NCBI GenBank assembly: GCA_017550445.1
Contig: JAFZOV010000117.1
Span: 1-5,190 of the forward strand
Direction: 5' to 3'
From: Fibrobacter sp.
GTDB taxonomy: Bacteria > Fibrobacterota > Fibrobacteria > Fibrobacterales > Fibrobacteraceae
Length of the DNA stretch: 5,190 nucleotides
Shown here: piece after piece, positions 1 through 5,190 of the stretch
Layout of the letters: the number at the start of each line of letters is the position of its first letter
Position numbering within the stretch: the first letter of the stretch is position 1
Program-made: the position numbers and the translations under genes
The notes under the pieces: model-generated
Told to the model about the DNA's origin: nothing
The model's input: the letters and a program-made list of their open reading frames with translations, nothing else
Databases searched by the model: none

Positions 1-173
<173 letters not shown>

Positions 174-203
174 GGGTGAAGGGCACTTTTTTGTGGGTGA
201 TGT

Positions 204-1328
204 ATGCTTTATAGAGTTCTGATTCTTTTGATTTTAGCGATTTTGGCAGGGTGTGACCAGAATCAGGATTCCCGTACTAGTGGAACAGTTTCCTTAAATA
301 CCTATAGGGTACTAGATTCCGCACAATTCAATAATTATTTCATTCCTCATAACACGAGTGATAAAAAGTATTCACAAGACTTTATTTTTTATAAACTAAT
401 TAATAACTTAGATTCTTCGAAAGAAAATATAACATATAAAGTTTGTTTTTCGGAAGTTGATGGAATCTCGGTGAAACATCCCTGTTCCCTAGATTCGGTC
501 TTGCTTGTGAACCTTGCTAAGAAGTTGAACTATAGCGATCCACAAAAGGGAATAAAGGTCCGTTTGCAGTATGTCTATTATAATGCGTACGAAAATTCCT
601 CTTCTCGATTAGTCTTAAAGGACGGTCTTGTGATTTTTAAGGGTAATCCGTTCTATTCGCCTATATTTCTTAATGAAGACAGTTCCTATCAGGCGCTGTG
701 TACATCTTCTGATGGGACAAGATGCGATGAATTGTTCGCACGAGTTGTTGTTTCAAAGAAACTTTTCCCGGATAGTGTTCTTACGGCTAAAAAATTACCT
801 TGGGTAGAAGAAAGATATAGTGTCTATGTCGATGAATCAAGTTTCGCAGAACGTTTTGAAACTGATTACCTATTTAGTTCTATTTATTACGAGGAAATAC
901 ACCCTTATGAAGGAGATGGTGTTATTTCGTTTGAAATGTGTTATAAAGACGGTTTGGCATACCCTTGCGATCTATCTCCAACAGAATTGTCCCGCGTTCA
1001 ACGGGCTATCGAAAAAGAAGGTGACACATTGATTGCTCTATCCCACCAGAGTCATAGAATATGGACTGTAGAATCGTTTGCCATAGATGGAATGTCTAGC
1101 CTACATACTTGTAAGTCTCTTGCAGGGAAAAATTGTGATGAATTGTTCGCTCTTGTTCGTAGGAATAAAGAGCGTGAAGAGGGCTTTCGGGGATGGTTGA
1201 CGTTATATCGCTTTAAAATGACGGACTTATCTTTTACTTTAGGGCAGTTAGGCTATCGTGATAAAGTTATCGTTGCCACTGTAGGGCTCTGCAAAAAAGA
1301 CGGAACCCTTCTCGCACGAATACGTTAA
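204..1328 (+). CDS. Uncharacterised lipoprotein with duplicated four-cysteine module
   Basis: I do not recognise this 374-aa protein as a named family. It begins MLYRVLILLILAILAGC: one Arg, a hydrophobic stretch, and a lipobox LAG-C with Cys17 as the lipidation site. It should therefore be exported by Sec, processed by signal peptidase II and anchored in a membrane, probably the outer membrane or periplasm. The mature part holds an internal duplication. Copy 1 has C81, C94 (KHPC) and C166, C174 (CDELFARV); copy 2 has C246, C255 (AYPC) and C303, C311 (CDELFALV). The C-x7-CDELFA element is identical in spacing in both copies. The paired cysteines suggest disulfides in an extracytoplasmic domain. 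A third CxKDG element (LCKKDG, from C363) appears just before the stop, so the gene may end inside a third copy. Codons are AT-rich compared with leuB, xer and trmFO. The 76 nt before the terminator-like hairpin contain no further gene in this frame. No function can be assigned. Confidence 0.85.
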   Translation: MLYRVLILLILAILAGCDQNQDSRTSGTVSLNTYRVLDSAQFNNYFIPHNTSDKKYSQDFIFYKLINNLDSSKENITYKVCFSEVDGISVKHPCSLDSVLLVNLAKKLNYSDPQKGIKVRLQYVYYNAYENSSSRLVLKDGLVIFKGNPFYSPIFLNEDSSYQALCTSSDGTRCDELFARVVVSKKLFPDSVLTAKKLPWVEERYSVYVDESSFAERFETDYLFSSIYYEEIHPYEGDGVISFEMCYKDGLAYPCDLSPTELSRVQRAIEKEGDTLIALSHQSHRIWTVESFAIDGMSSLHTCKSLAGKNCDELFALVRRNKEREEGFRGWLTLYRFKMTDLSFTLGQLGYRDKVIVATVGLCKKDGTLLARIR

Positions 1329-1337
1329 TATTTGAGT

Positions 1338-1523
1338 TTACCGTGCAATCCGCACTGGCTTTACGGTGCCGTTCTTCACGGAGCGGAGCATCTTCTCGAA
1401 TGCAAAAAAGGAACCTTGCGGTTCTTTTCTGCTTAAATAAAGAAGCGTTTAATCGTCTTCATCGTTCTTGGGCTTTTGGCAATTGTTCGTTGCCCTGTAA
1501 TTCTTGCGTGCTATCGCCGTCTA
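1338..1523 (-). other. Intergenic block with protein-like open stretches, possible gene remnant or dispersed repeat
   Basis: The 200-bp gap 1329-1528 has no complete gene, but one minus-strand frame is open in two consecutive stretches: 23 codons (1452-1520) and 36 codons (1341-1448), divided by a TAA at 1449-1451. The first reads as a plausible C-terminus ending in QKPKNDEDD. The second contains KEPQGSFFAFEKMLRSVK and ends PVRIAR; its only ATG is at 1391-1389, and no Shine-Dalgarno sequence is obvious. The terminator-like hairpin lies inside the second stretch. The composition looks more like real protein than random six-frame noise, but the pieces are short. They could be a decayed gene end, a dispersed intergenic repeat carrying a terminator, or chance. 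Confidence 0.25.
1404..1430 (-). terminator. Terminator-like hairpin between convergent lipoprotein and xer genes
   Basis: The arms 1407-1415 (AAAGGAACC) and 1420-1428 (GGTTCTTTT) pair over nine positions, one of them a G-T wobble, around the loop TTGC. Read on the minus strand, the stem GAACC-GCAA-GGTTC is followed by CTTTTTT, the classical intrinsic terminator layout, about 100 bp after the xer stop codon. On the plus strand it is followed by a weaker T run, so it may work in both directions and also end the lipoprotein transcript. Assigned by shape only. Confidence 0.5.
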
Positions 1524-1528
1524 AACAC

Positions 1529-2437
1529 TTATTTGGGTGAATTTGTCCGTTCTTTGATTTCACGCGGATGGAACTGACGGTGTTCCTGCTTGATGAATTC
1601 CTTGTCGATGTGCGTATAAATTTGCGTGGTGCTGATGTCCGCATGCCCGAGGAGTTCCTGCAGCACGCGTAAATCCATGCCTGCCTCCAGGCAGTGCGTT
1701 GCAAAACTGTGCCGGAAGGTATGCGGTGAGACCTGCTTGGCGAGGTGCGCGGTATGCTGCTGCACGATTTTCCAGGCCCCCATGCGGGTCATGGGCTTGC
1801 CCCTGGAATTGAGGATAATATTGTCCGTGGTCGGGTGGGTGAGGGGACGGCCCTCCTCGATCCAGGCGCGCAGATTCTCTTTCGCCTTACTGCCGAGGGG
1901 TACCAGGCGCTGCTTGTTGCCCTTACCGATGGGGGTGAGCCATTCGTTGTCCAGGTCCAGCTGCGAAAGCTTGATGCCAAGCGTTTCCGAAATGCGGAGG
2001 CCTGCGCTGTACATGAGTTCGAAAAGCGCGGTGTCGCGGAGTGGATTCTTGCCGTTGGCCGCACTTTCAAAAACGCTGTCGATTTCTTCGCGGGTCAGGT
2101 ACTGCGGCAAATAATGCCCGAGCTTCGGTCGGTCCAGCATCGATTCCGTGCTGAAGTCGTATTCGCCCTGGCTCTGCATGTACTTGAGGAACCCGCGCAG
2201 GCTCGAAAAATGCCTTGCGACGGACGTGGGGGAGTATTCCACCTGCCCGGCGGTAAGCGTCAGGAACTCATCCAGCTTTTCGGGCGTCAGTTCCTTCAGG
2301 TCGAGCCCGTTTTCGTCGAGCCAGCCGATAAAATGCCGCAAATCTTCCTGGTAGCTCTGGATAGTGGCCGGCGAAAGGTTCCGCTCCACCCCCAAAAACG
2401 CCAAGTAGGCATCCATACGGTTTGTATTCAGGCTCAT
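1529..2437 (-). CDS. xerD: XerC/XerD-type tyrosine site-specific recombinase
   Basis: This complete 302-aa protein has the usual length of the Xer family (about 300). Xer recombinases resolve chromosome dimers at dif during division, working as a XerC-XerD heterotetramer under FtsK control. Residues 5-90 form the SAM-like N-terminal core-binding domain (LSPATIQSYQEDL). The catalytic domain follows with every expected residue: R148 (AGLRISE), K172 (GKGNKQRLVPLG), H239 and R242 (SPHTFRHSFATH), H265 (LLGHADIS) and nucleophile Y274 (TTQIYTH). R148 and K172 fall at the same numbers as in E. coli XerD. The GKGNKxRLVPLG, DLRVLQ and FHPRE wording is XerD-like, while proximity to trmFO would favour the XerC seat of the Firmicutes cluster, so the C/D assignment is open. 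I chose the ATG at 2437; a TTG at 2497 adds 20 unlikely residues and overlaps the start of the divergent gene, and another ATG at 2416 gives 295 aa. No clear Shine-Dalgarno precedes the chosen start. Confidence 0.88.
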   Translation of the reverse strand: MSLNTNRMDAYLAFLGVERNLSPATIQSYQEDLRHFIGWLDENGLDLKELTPEKLDEFLTLTAGQVEYSPTSVARHFSSLRGFLKYMQSQGEYDFSTESMLDRPKLGHYLPQYLTREEIDSVFESAANGKNPLRDTALFELMYSAGLRISETLGIKLSQLDLDNEWLTPIGKGNKQRLVPLGSKAKENLRAWIEEGRPLTHPTTDNIILNSRGKPMTRMGAWKIVQQHTAHLAKQVSPHTFRHSFATHCLEAGMDLRVLQELLGHADISTTQIYTHIDKEFIKQEHRQFHPREIKERTNSPK

Positions 2438-2441
2438 AACT

Positions 2442-2447
2442 AGTATA
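2442..2447 (-). promoter_or_regulatory. xerD: Possible -10 element of xer, very close to its start codon
   Basis: On the minus strand TATACT (2447-2442) ends four bases before the chosen ATG at 2437. If used, transcription would begin at or within that ATG and give a leaderless mRNA, which would fit the absence of a Shine-Dalgarno sequence. No good -35 lies at 16-18 bp; the nearest resemblance, TTGAAG (2476-2471), is 23 bp away. This is a weak call. Confidence 0.25.
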
Positions 2448-2496
2448 TTGCGTGTTGTTCGGTCTTGTTTCTTCAAATTTATATATTTTGTAGGCA

Positions 2497-3012
2497 ATGA
2501 AAGCGTCTCTTTTTGTCATAGTTCTTTTTTCTTGTTCCATTTGCGCCTTTGGCTATGATCTTGATTGGCAAATGAAATGTGAAATGTTCAAGGTATTTGA
2601 TAAGGAACTCCCAAAAGAAAAAATGGACAGTTCCTGCGTTGAGTATTTTCACAAGCAGGATTCTATCCAAGTAATCAAGGACTCCCTTTTCCAGTACCTT
2701 TCCAAACGCAGCGCTATGGACAAGAAAACGAAGAAACTGAAATTCAAAGGGGTCAATGTACAGGAGTTTTCTCGGAAAAATGAACAGTATGAAAGTGTCC
2801 TTTTTTCAGTAATCGCGAAGCATTTTTTCAATTCGTCACACACTTTGATTTCTAGAGGGCGTAAAGAGAAAAATGGGTACTGGATCGTGCCTTGTCTTGT
2901 GTCATGGTACGAAGATGGAGCAATTAATGATGGGAAAACGGCTTTCTGTTTGAGCAAAGATTCCGTCTGGCCTTGTTTTGAGGAATGGCAGAAAGAGCAA
3001 AAAAATAAATGA
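2497..3012 (+). CDS. Uncharacterised exported protein with Sec signal peptide
   Basis: I do not recognise this 171-aa protein. Residues 1-19 form a signal peptide: Lys2, a hydrophobic core (LFVIVLFSCSICAF) and a likely signal peptidase I cut after A17-F18-G19. C13 and C16 lie in the hydrophobic core without a good lipobox, so lipidation is less likely than simple export. The mature part is charged and rich in Lys, Phe and Ser, with five cysteines (C28, C47, C133, C151, C160). The last three sit in a C-terminal half with Trp and Tyr-rich patches (NGYWIVPC, SVWPCFEEW), as expected for a small disulfide-bonded periplasmic or surface protein. The start at 2497 has only a weak upstream TAGG. The gene is AT-rich like the lipoprotein gene and is divergent from xer with a 59-bp gap. 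It shares no obvious module with the lipoprotein beyond paired cysteines. Function unknown. Confidence 0.75.
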   Translation: MKASLFVIVLFSCSICAFGYDLDWQMKCEMFKVFDKELPKEKMDSSCVEYFHKQDSIQVIKDSLFQYLSKRSAMDKKTKKLKFKGVNVQEFSRKNEQYESVLFSVIAKHFFNSSHTLISRGRKEKNGYWIVPCLVSWYEDGAINDGKTAFCLSKDSVWPCFEEWQKEQKNK

Positions 3013-3019
3013 CCTTTAA

Positions 3020-3044
3020 TTTTTTCAGAAAAAAGCGTCTTTTT
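3020..3044 (+). terminator. Weak hairpin with T run after the exported-protein gene
   Basis: Eight bases after the stop codon at 3010-3012, AAAAAG (3030-3035) can pair with CTTTTT (3039-3044) over a CGT loop. Alternatively TTTTTT (3020-3025) can pair with AAAAAA (3029-3034) over CAG. Both stems are short and AT-only or nearly so. They may give modest termination just ahead of the tRNA promoter; otherwise the gene could read into the tRNA. Confidence 0.3.
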
Positions 3045-3048
3045 CCCC

Positions 3049-3077
3049 TTGACAGTCGGCAAAATATATTCTATAAT
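3049..3077 (+). promoter_or_regulatory. Perfect-consensus sigma70 promoter of tRNA-Lys
   Basis: TTGACA (3049-3054) and TATAAT (3072-3077) both match the housekeeping sigma consensus at 6 of 6 positions, with the ideal 17-bp spacer. The expected transcription start is near 3084, leaving about 15 nt of 5' leader for RNase P to remove before the tRNA at 3099. The downstream bases GACCCCGTC are GC-rich near the start, reminiscent of the discriminator of stable-RNA promoters. The match and the position directly ahead of a tRNA make this the best supported regulatory site in the window. Confidence 0.92.
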
Positions 3078-3098
3078 TGACCCCGTCCAAGCGACAAT

Positions 3099-3171
<73 letters not shown>

Positions 3172-3173
3172 CG

Positions 3174-3203
3174 AAAACCGTCTCACCCCGAGGCGGTTTT
3201 TTT
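3174..3203 (+). terminator. Strong intrinsic terminator after tRNA-Lys, probably bidirectional
   Basis: An 11-bp stem pairs AAAACCGTCTC (3174-3184) with GAGGCGGTTTT (3190-3200), with one T-G wobble, around the loop ACCCC, and the T run continues to 3203. It starts two bases after the tRNA. On the minus strand the same stem ends in a TTTT run 36 bp past the trmFO stop, so it can also close the purH-trmFO operon. Confidence 0.9.
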
Positions 3204-3238
3204 ATTGCTTTTTAGAAAATAAATCGAATTACGCCAAA

Positions 3239-4567
3239 CTAGAACTTGCGTTCAGCAATCCACTTGCGCACGGCCTCTTCGGCACGGGCGGCAAGGATTT
3301 CTTTCTTGTTTTTCTTCTTGAGGCCTTCGTGGTTGGGGAGGAGCCCGAAGTTGAAGTTCATGGGCTGGAAGTCCTCGTTCTCTTCCACAAGGCGGTTCAT
3401 TAGCGATGCGATACAGCTCTCGTCCGGGAGCGGGTCGGCCGCCCCGTGCAAAAGGGTCTGGGCCATGTTCCAGGCGGCATACCACCCGGTAGCGACGGCC
3501 TCGGTATAGCCCTCAGAGCCGGTTATCTGCCCAGCAAACCACGTGGGGGGGAGACCCTGGGCGCACGGGAGTTCCGGGCGCAAGCGCAGCGTGGCGTCGA
3601 GGAACTTCGGCGATTCAATAAACGTGTTCCTGTGCATGCAGCCGAGGCGGGCGAACCGCGCATTCCTGAGTGCCGGAACCATCGTGAAGATTTCTTTTTG
3701 CGTGCCCCACTTGAGGCGCGTCTGGAAGCCCACCATGTTGAAGAGAGTCTTCTGCTTGTTTTCGGCACGCAGCTGGATGACGGCGTACCAGAGCTTTCCG
3801 TTGTTGCCTAAGCCCAGCCCGATGGGGCGCATGGGGCCGTGACGGAGCGTCTCGTAGCCGCGGCGGGCCATTTCTTCGACGGGCAGGCAGCCCTCGAACA
3901 GTTCGTTCTTCTCGAAGGGGCGCGGCTCCACGGCTTCGGCCTCGCAGAGCTTGCGTACAAACTCGGTGTAGGTTTCCTTGTCGAGCGGGCAGTTGATGAA
4001 GTCCGCCGTCTCGCCCTTCTCCCAGCGGTTGCGGTAGAAGGCGTGGTCAAAGTCGATACTGTCGGTCTCTACTACAGGGGCAATGGCGTCGAAGAAATGG
4101 AGGCGCTCGCTCCCCAGGCGCTTGAAAATATCGTCGGCGAGCGCGTCGCTGGCCAGCGGCCCCGCCGCGACAAGCGTGGGGCGGTCGTCGGCAAGGCTTG
4201 TCACTTCTTCACGATGGAGCGTTATGTTTGGGCATTCCGCAATCTTCTTCTCGACCGACTCGCTGAAGATGTCGCGGTTCACGGTGAGCGAATCGCCTGC
4301 GGGTACGGCGGCTTCCCGTGCAGAATCCAGCAAGAAACTCCCGAGCATGGTGAGTTCCTGCTTCAAGAGCCCGTGCGCGCTCGTGATGCCCAGCGCCTTG
4401 AAACTGTTGGAACAAACTAACTGCGCCAAATGCCCGTCCTTGTGGGCGGGCGTCTGCTTTACCGGGCGCATCTCGTACAAATCGACCTTGAAACCGCGGC
4501 TTGCCAACTGCAAAGCCGCCTCGCATCCGGCGAGACCGCCACCGATTACGCGTACACGTTCATTCAT
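3239..4567 (-). CDS. trmFO: Folate-dependent tRNA (uracil-5-)-methyltransferase TrmFO
   Basis: This complete 442-aa protein matches the family length (about 435-450). TrmFO uses 5,10-methylenetetrahydrofolate and FADH2 to form 5-methyluridine at position 54 of the tRNA T-loop in the cytoplasm, unlike the SAM-dependent TrmA of E. coli. Residues 5-31 form the N-terminal FAD-binding Rossmann motif (RVIGGGLAGCEAA, ending in the acidic E32 of YEMRP). HLAQLVCSNS holds C52, and FEGCLPVEEMA holds C227; these correspond to the paired functional cysteines (53 and 226) described for the B. subtilis enzyme. Other family blocks are HGPMRPIGL (243-251), VGFQTRLKW (279-287) and the C-terminal FAD-site segment GQITGSEGYTEAVATG (346-361). 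The start codon overlaps the TGA of the upstream gene by one base (TGATG), implying translational coupling. It is the last gene of a minus-strand operon with purH. Confidence 0.96.
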   Translation of the reverse strand: MNERVRVIGGGLAGCEAALQLASRGFKVDLYEMRPVKQTPAHKDGHLAQLVCSNSFKALGITSAHGLLKQELTMLGSFLLDSAREAAVPAGDSLTVNRDIFSESVEKKIAECPNITLHREEVTSLADDRPTLVAAGPLASDALADDIFKRLGSERLHFFDAIAPVVETDSIDFDHAFYRNRWEKGETADFINCPLDKETYTEFVRKLCEAEAVEPRPFEKNELFEGCLPVEEMARRGYETLRHGPMRPIGLGLGNNGKLWYAVIQLRAENKQKTLFNMVGFQTRLKWGTQKEIFTMVPALRNARFARLGCMHRNTFIESPKFLDATLRLRPELPCAQGLPPTWFAGQITGSEGYTEAVATGWYAAWNMAQTLLHGAADPLPDESCIASLMNRLVEENEDFQPMNFNFGLLPNHEGLKKKNKKEILAARAEEAVRKWIAERKF

Positions 4568-5022
4568 CAGTTCATTACTGTCTTGCGGTAGCTCTTCGCG
4601 TTGCCAATCCAGAGCTTCACGAGCAGTTCCTCGAGCGATGCCGTCGAAACCATTTCGGGGTCAGCATCCTGAATCTCGTCGGAAATCAGGTTCGCCTGCG
4701 TGAGGTTCAGCATCCCGTAGTACATGGCCTCCATCAGTTGCGACGCGAACTTCGGGGAGATGTTCGCCACGTAGTCCATGTCGTTGAGCGGAGGCAGCTG
4801 CTTGTTGTCGGGGCTGAACTGGTCCAGGTTGTCCATGGTCCACATATCGGCAGCCAAGCCCATGTCGGGCGTGGGGGCGACCTTCAGGAGCTTCTCCTTG
4901 TACTCCCGCCATTCCACGTCGGTAGTACGGCCTGCCCGGCGGACAGACTTCAAGAAGCCGAGGACCGCGTAGTAGAGGTCCTTTTCCTTCTGGTTCGTTT
5001 CTTTCTGCGATACGGGAGCCAT
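4567..5022 (-). CDS. Uncharacterised cytoplasmic protein, possible distant Smg/DUF494 relative
   Basis: The 151-aa product has no signal peptide or membrane segment and is helical in character. The ATG at 5022 is chosen because AAGG lies seven bases upstream, directly after the purH stop (TAAGG); a TTG at 5028 would add only two residues. Residues 15-30 (DLYYAVLGFLKSVRRA) and 92-140 (FASQLMEAMYYGMLNLTQAN, then ISDEIQ and SLEELLVKLW) resemble the layout of Smg/DUF494 proteins. These have about 157 residues: an N-terminal helix plus a small helical domain, then a C-terminal pattern of the form LNLxxxxxVIExxxxLD followed by xLEDLKWVxLMVL. That comparison was made by eye from memory and is a hypothesis. 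Context helps a little, because smg genes often lie near dprA, topA and trmFO. The gene is 9 bp downstream of purH and overlaps trmFO by 1 bp, so it is certainly co-translated with them. Confidence 0.8.
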   Translation of the reverse strand: MAPVSQKETNQKEKDLYYAVLGFLKSVRRAGRTTDVEWREYKEKLLKVAPTPDMGLAADMWTMDNLDQFSPDNKQLPPLNDMDYVANISPKFASQLMEAMYYGMLNLTQANLISDEIQDADPEMVSTASLEELLVKLWIGNAKSYRKTVMN

Positions 5023-5031
5023 ACGCAAGCC

Positions 5032-5190
5032 TTAGTGACGGAAGTGCCTCATGCCGGTGAACACCATGGCCACGCCAAGCTTGTCGCAAGCTTCGATGGA
5101 GAGGTTGTCCTTCTTGGAACCACCCGGCTGCACGATGTACTGGACGCCAGCCTTGGCAGCGGCTTCCACATTGTCCGGGAACGGGAAGAA
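5032..5190 (-). CDS. purH: Bifunctional purine synthesis protein PurH, C-terminal 52 residues (partial)
   Basis: Only the C-terminus lies in the window; the gene continues past the right edge. The visible part reads from [20 protein letters not shown] through QPGGSKKD to the ending [13 protein letters not shown], which is the hallmark C-terminus of PurH. This part belongs to the AICAR transformylase domain, which transfers a formyl group from 10-formyltetrahydrofolate to AICAR; the IMP cyclohydrolase domain is N-terminal and off the window. PurH completes the last two steps to IMP in the cytoplasm. It is the upstream member of the operon with the 151-aa gene and trmFO; PurH and TrmFO both use folate one-carbon cofactors. 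The TAA stop at 5034-5032 forms part of the next gene's Shine-Dalgarno region (TAAGG). Confidence 0.96.
   Translation of the reverse strand, partial: FFPFPDNVEAAAKAGVQYIVQPGGSKKDNLSIEACDKLGVAMVFTGMRHFRH

Noticed and set aside
1289..1420. Similarity of GCAAAAAAGACGGAACC (1291-1307) and GCAAAAAAGGAACC (1402-1415) as a direct repeat
   Set aside because: The match needs a gap and is mostly an A6 run plus GGAACC, too short to claim a repeat.
1343..1540. 65-aa plus-strand open frame in the lipoprotein/xer gap
   Set aside because: No Shine-Dalgarno, a Ser/Arg/Cys-rich composition typical of shadow frames, it crosses a terminator-like hairpin, and it overlaps the xer 3' end.
1745..2443. 232-aa plus-strand open frame opposite xer
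   Set aside because: It is antisense to a recombinase with all catalytic residues intact. The long frame results from GC-rich codon bias on the other strand, and no family motif is visible.
2438..2497. Extended N-terminus of the recombinase starting at TTG 2497
   Set aside because: It adds 20 residues that Xer proteins lack, uses a TTG start without a ribosome binding site, and would overlap the start codon of the divergent gene.
3839..4420. 193-aa plus-strand open frame, and 4083-4703 (206 aa), opposite trmFO
   Set aside because: Both lie antisense to the well-conserved trmFO, with no start signals and shadow-frame composition.

Overview
The window looks like a chromosomal segment from a Fibrobacter-like bacterium (phylum Fibrobacterota). 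This is an inference from overall gene style and from the contrast between GC-rich housekeeping genes and AT-rich exported-protein genes; no marker gene here proves it. Most of the content is ordinary core metabolism and RNA modification, with two lineage-specific secreted proteins in between. I see no CRISPR array, IS element, phage gene or defence system.

Layout from left to right. (1) The 5' end of leuB (1-124, minus) is cut by the window edge. (2) A 79-bp divergent gap with a 19-bp inverted repeat separates it from a 374-aa lipoprotein gene (204-1328, plus). This lipoprotein carries two diverged copies of a four-cysteine module and probably the start of a third. (3) A 200-bp gap (1329-1528) holds a terminator-like hairpin and protein-like open stretches on the minus strand. 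(4) A complete XerC/XerD-type tyrosine recombinase lies at 1529-2437 (minus). (5) Only 59 bp away and divergent is a gene for a 171-aa exported protein with a Sec signal peptide (2497-3012, plus). (6) A tRNA-Lys(CTT) gene follows at 3099-3171 (plus), with a perfect TTGACA-N17-TATAAT promoter and a strong terminator. (7) A tight minus-strand operon closes the window: purH (3' end, 5032-5190), then a 151-aa protein that may be a distant Smg/DUF494 relative (4567-5022), then trmFO (3239-4567). Its cistrons are separated by 9 bp and then overlap by 1 bp.

Functional links. TrmFO makes the m5U54 of the tRNA T-loop, and the tRNA-Lys gene 68 bp from the end of trmFO has the T54 target base. The order trmFO then xer on one strand recalls the topA-trmFO-xerC-hslVU cluster of Firmicutes and other bacteria. 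Here the pair is split by the plus-strand exported-protein gene and the tRNA. The two least recognisable plus-strand genes (lipoprotein and exported protein) are visibly AT-richer than the minus-strand genes, which fits faster-evolving or acquired accessory genes set among conserved ones.
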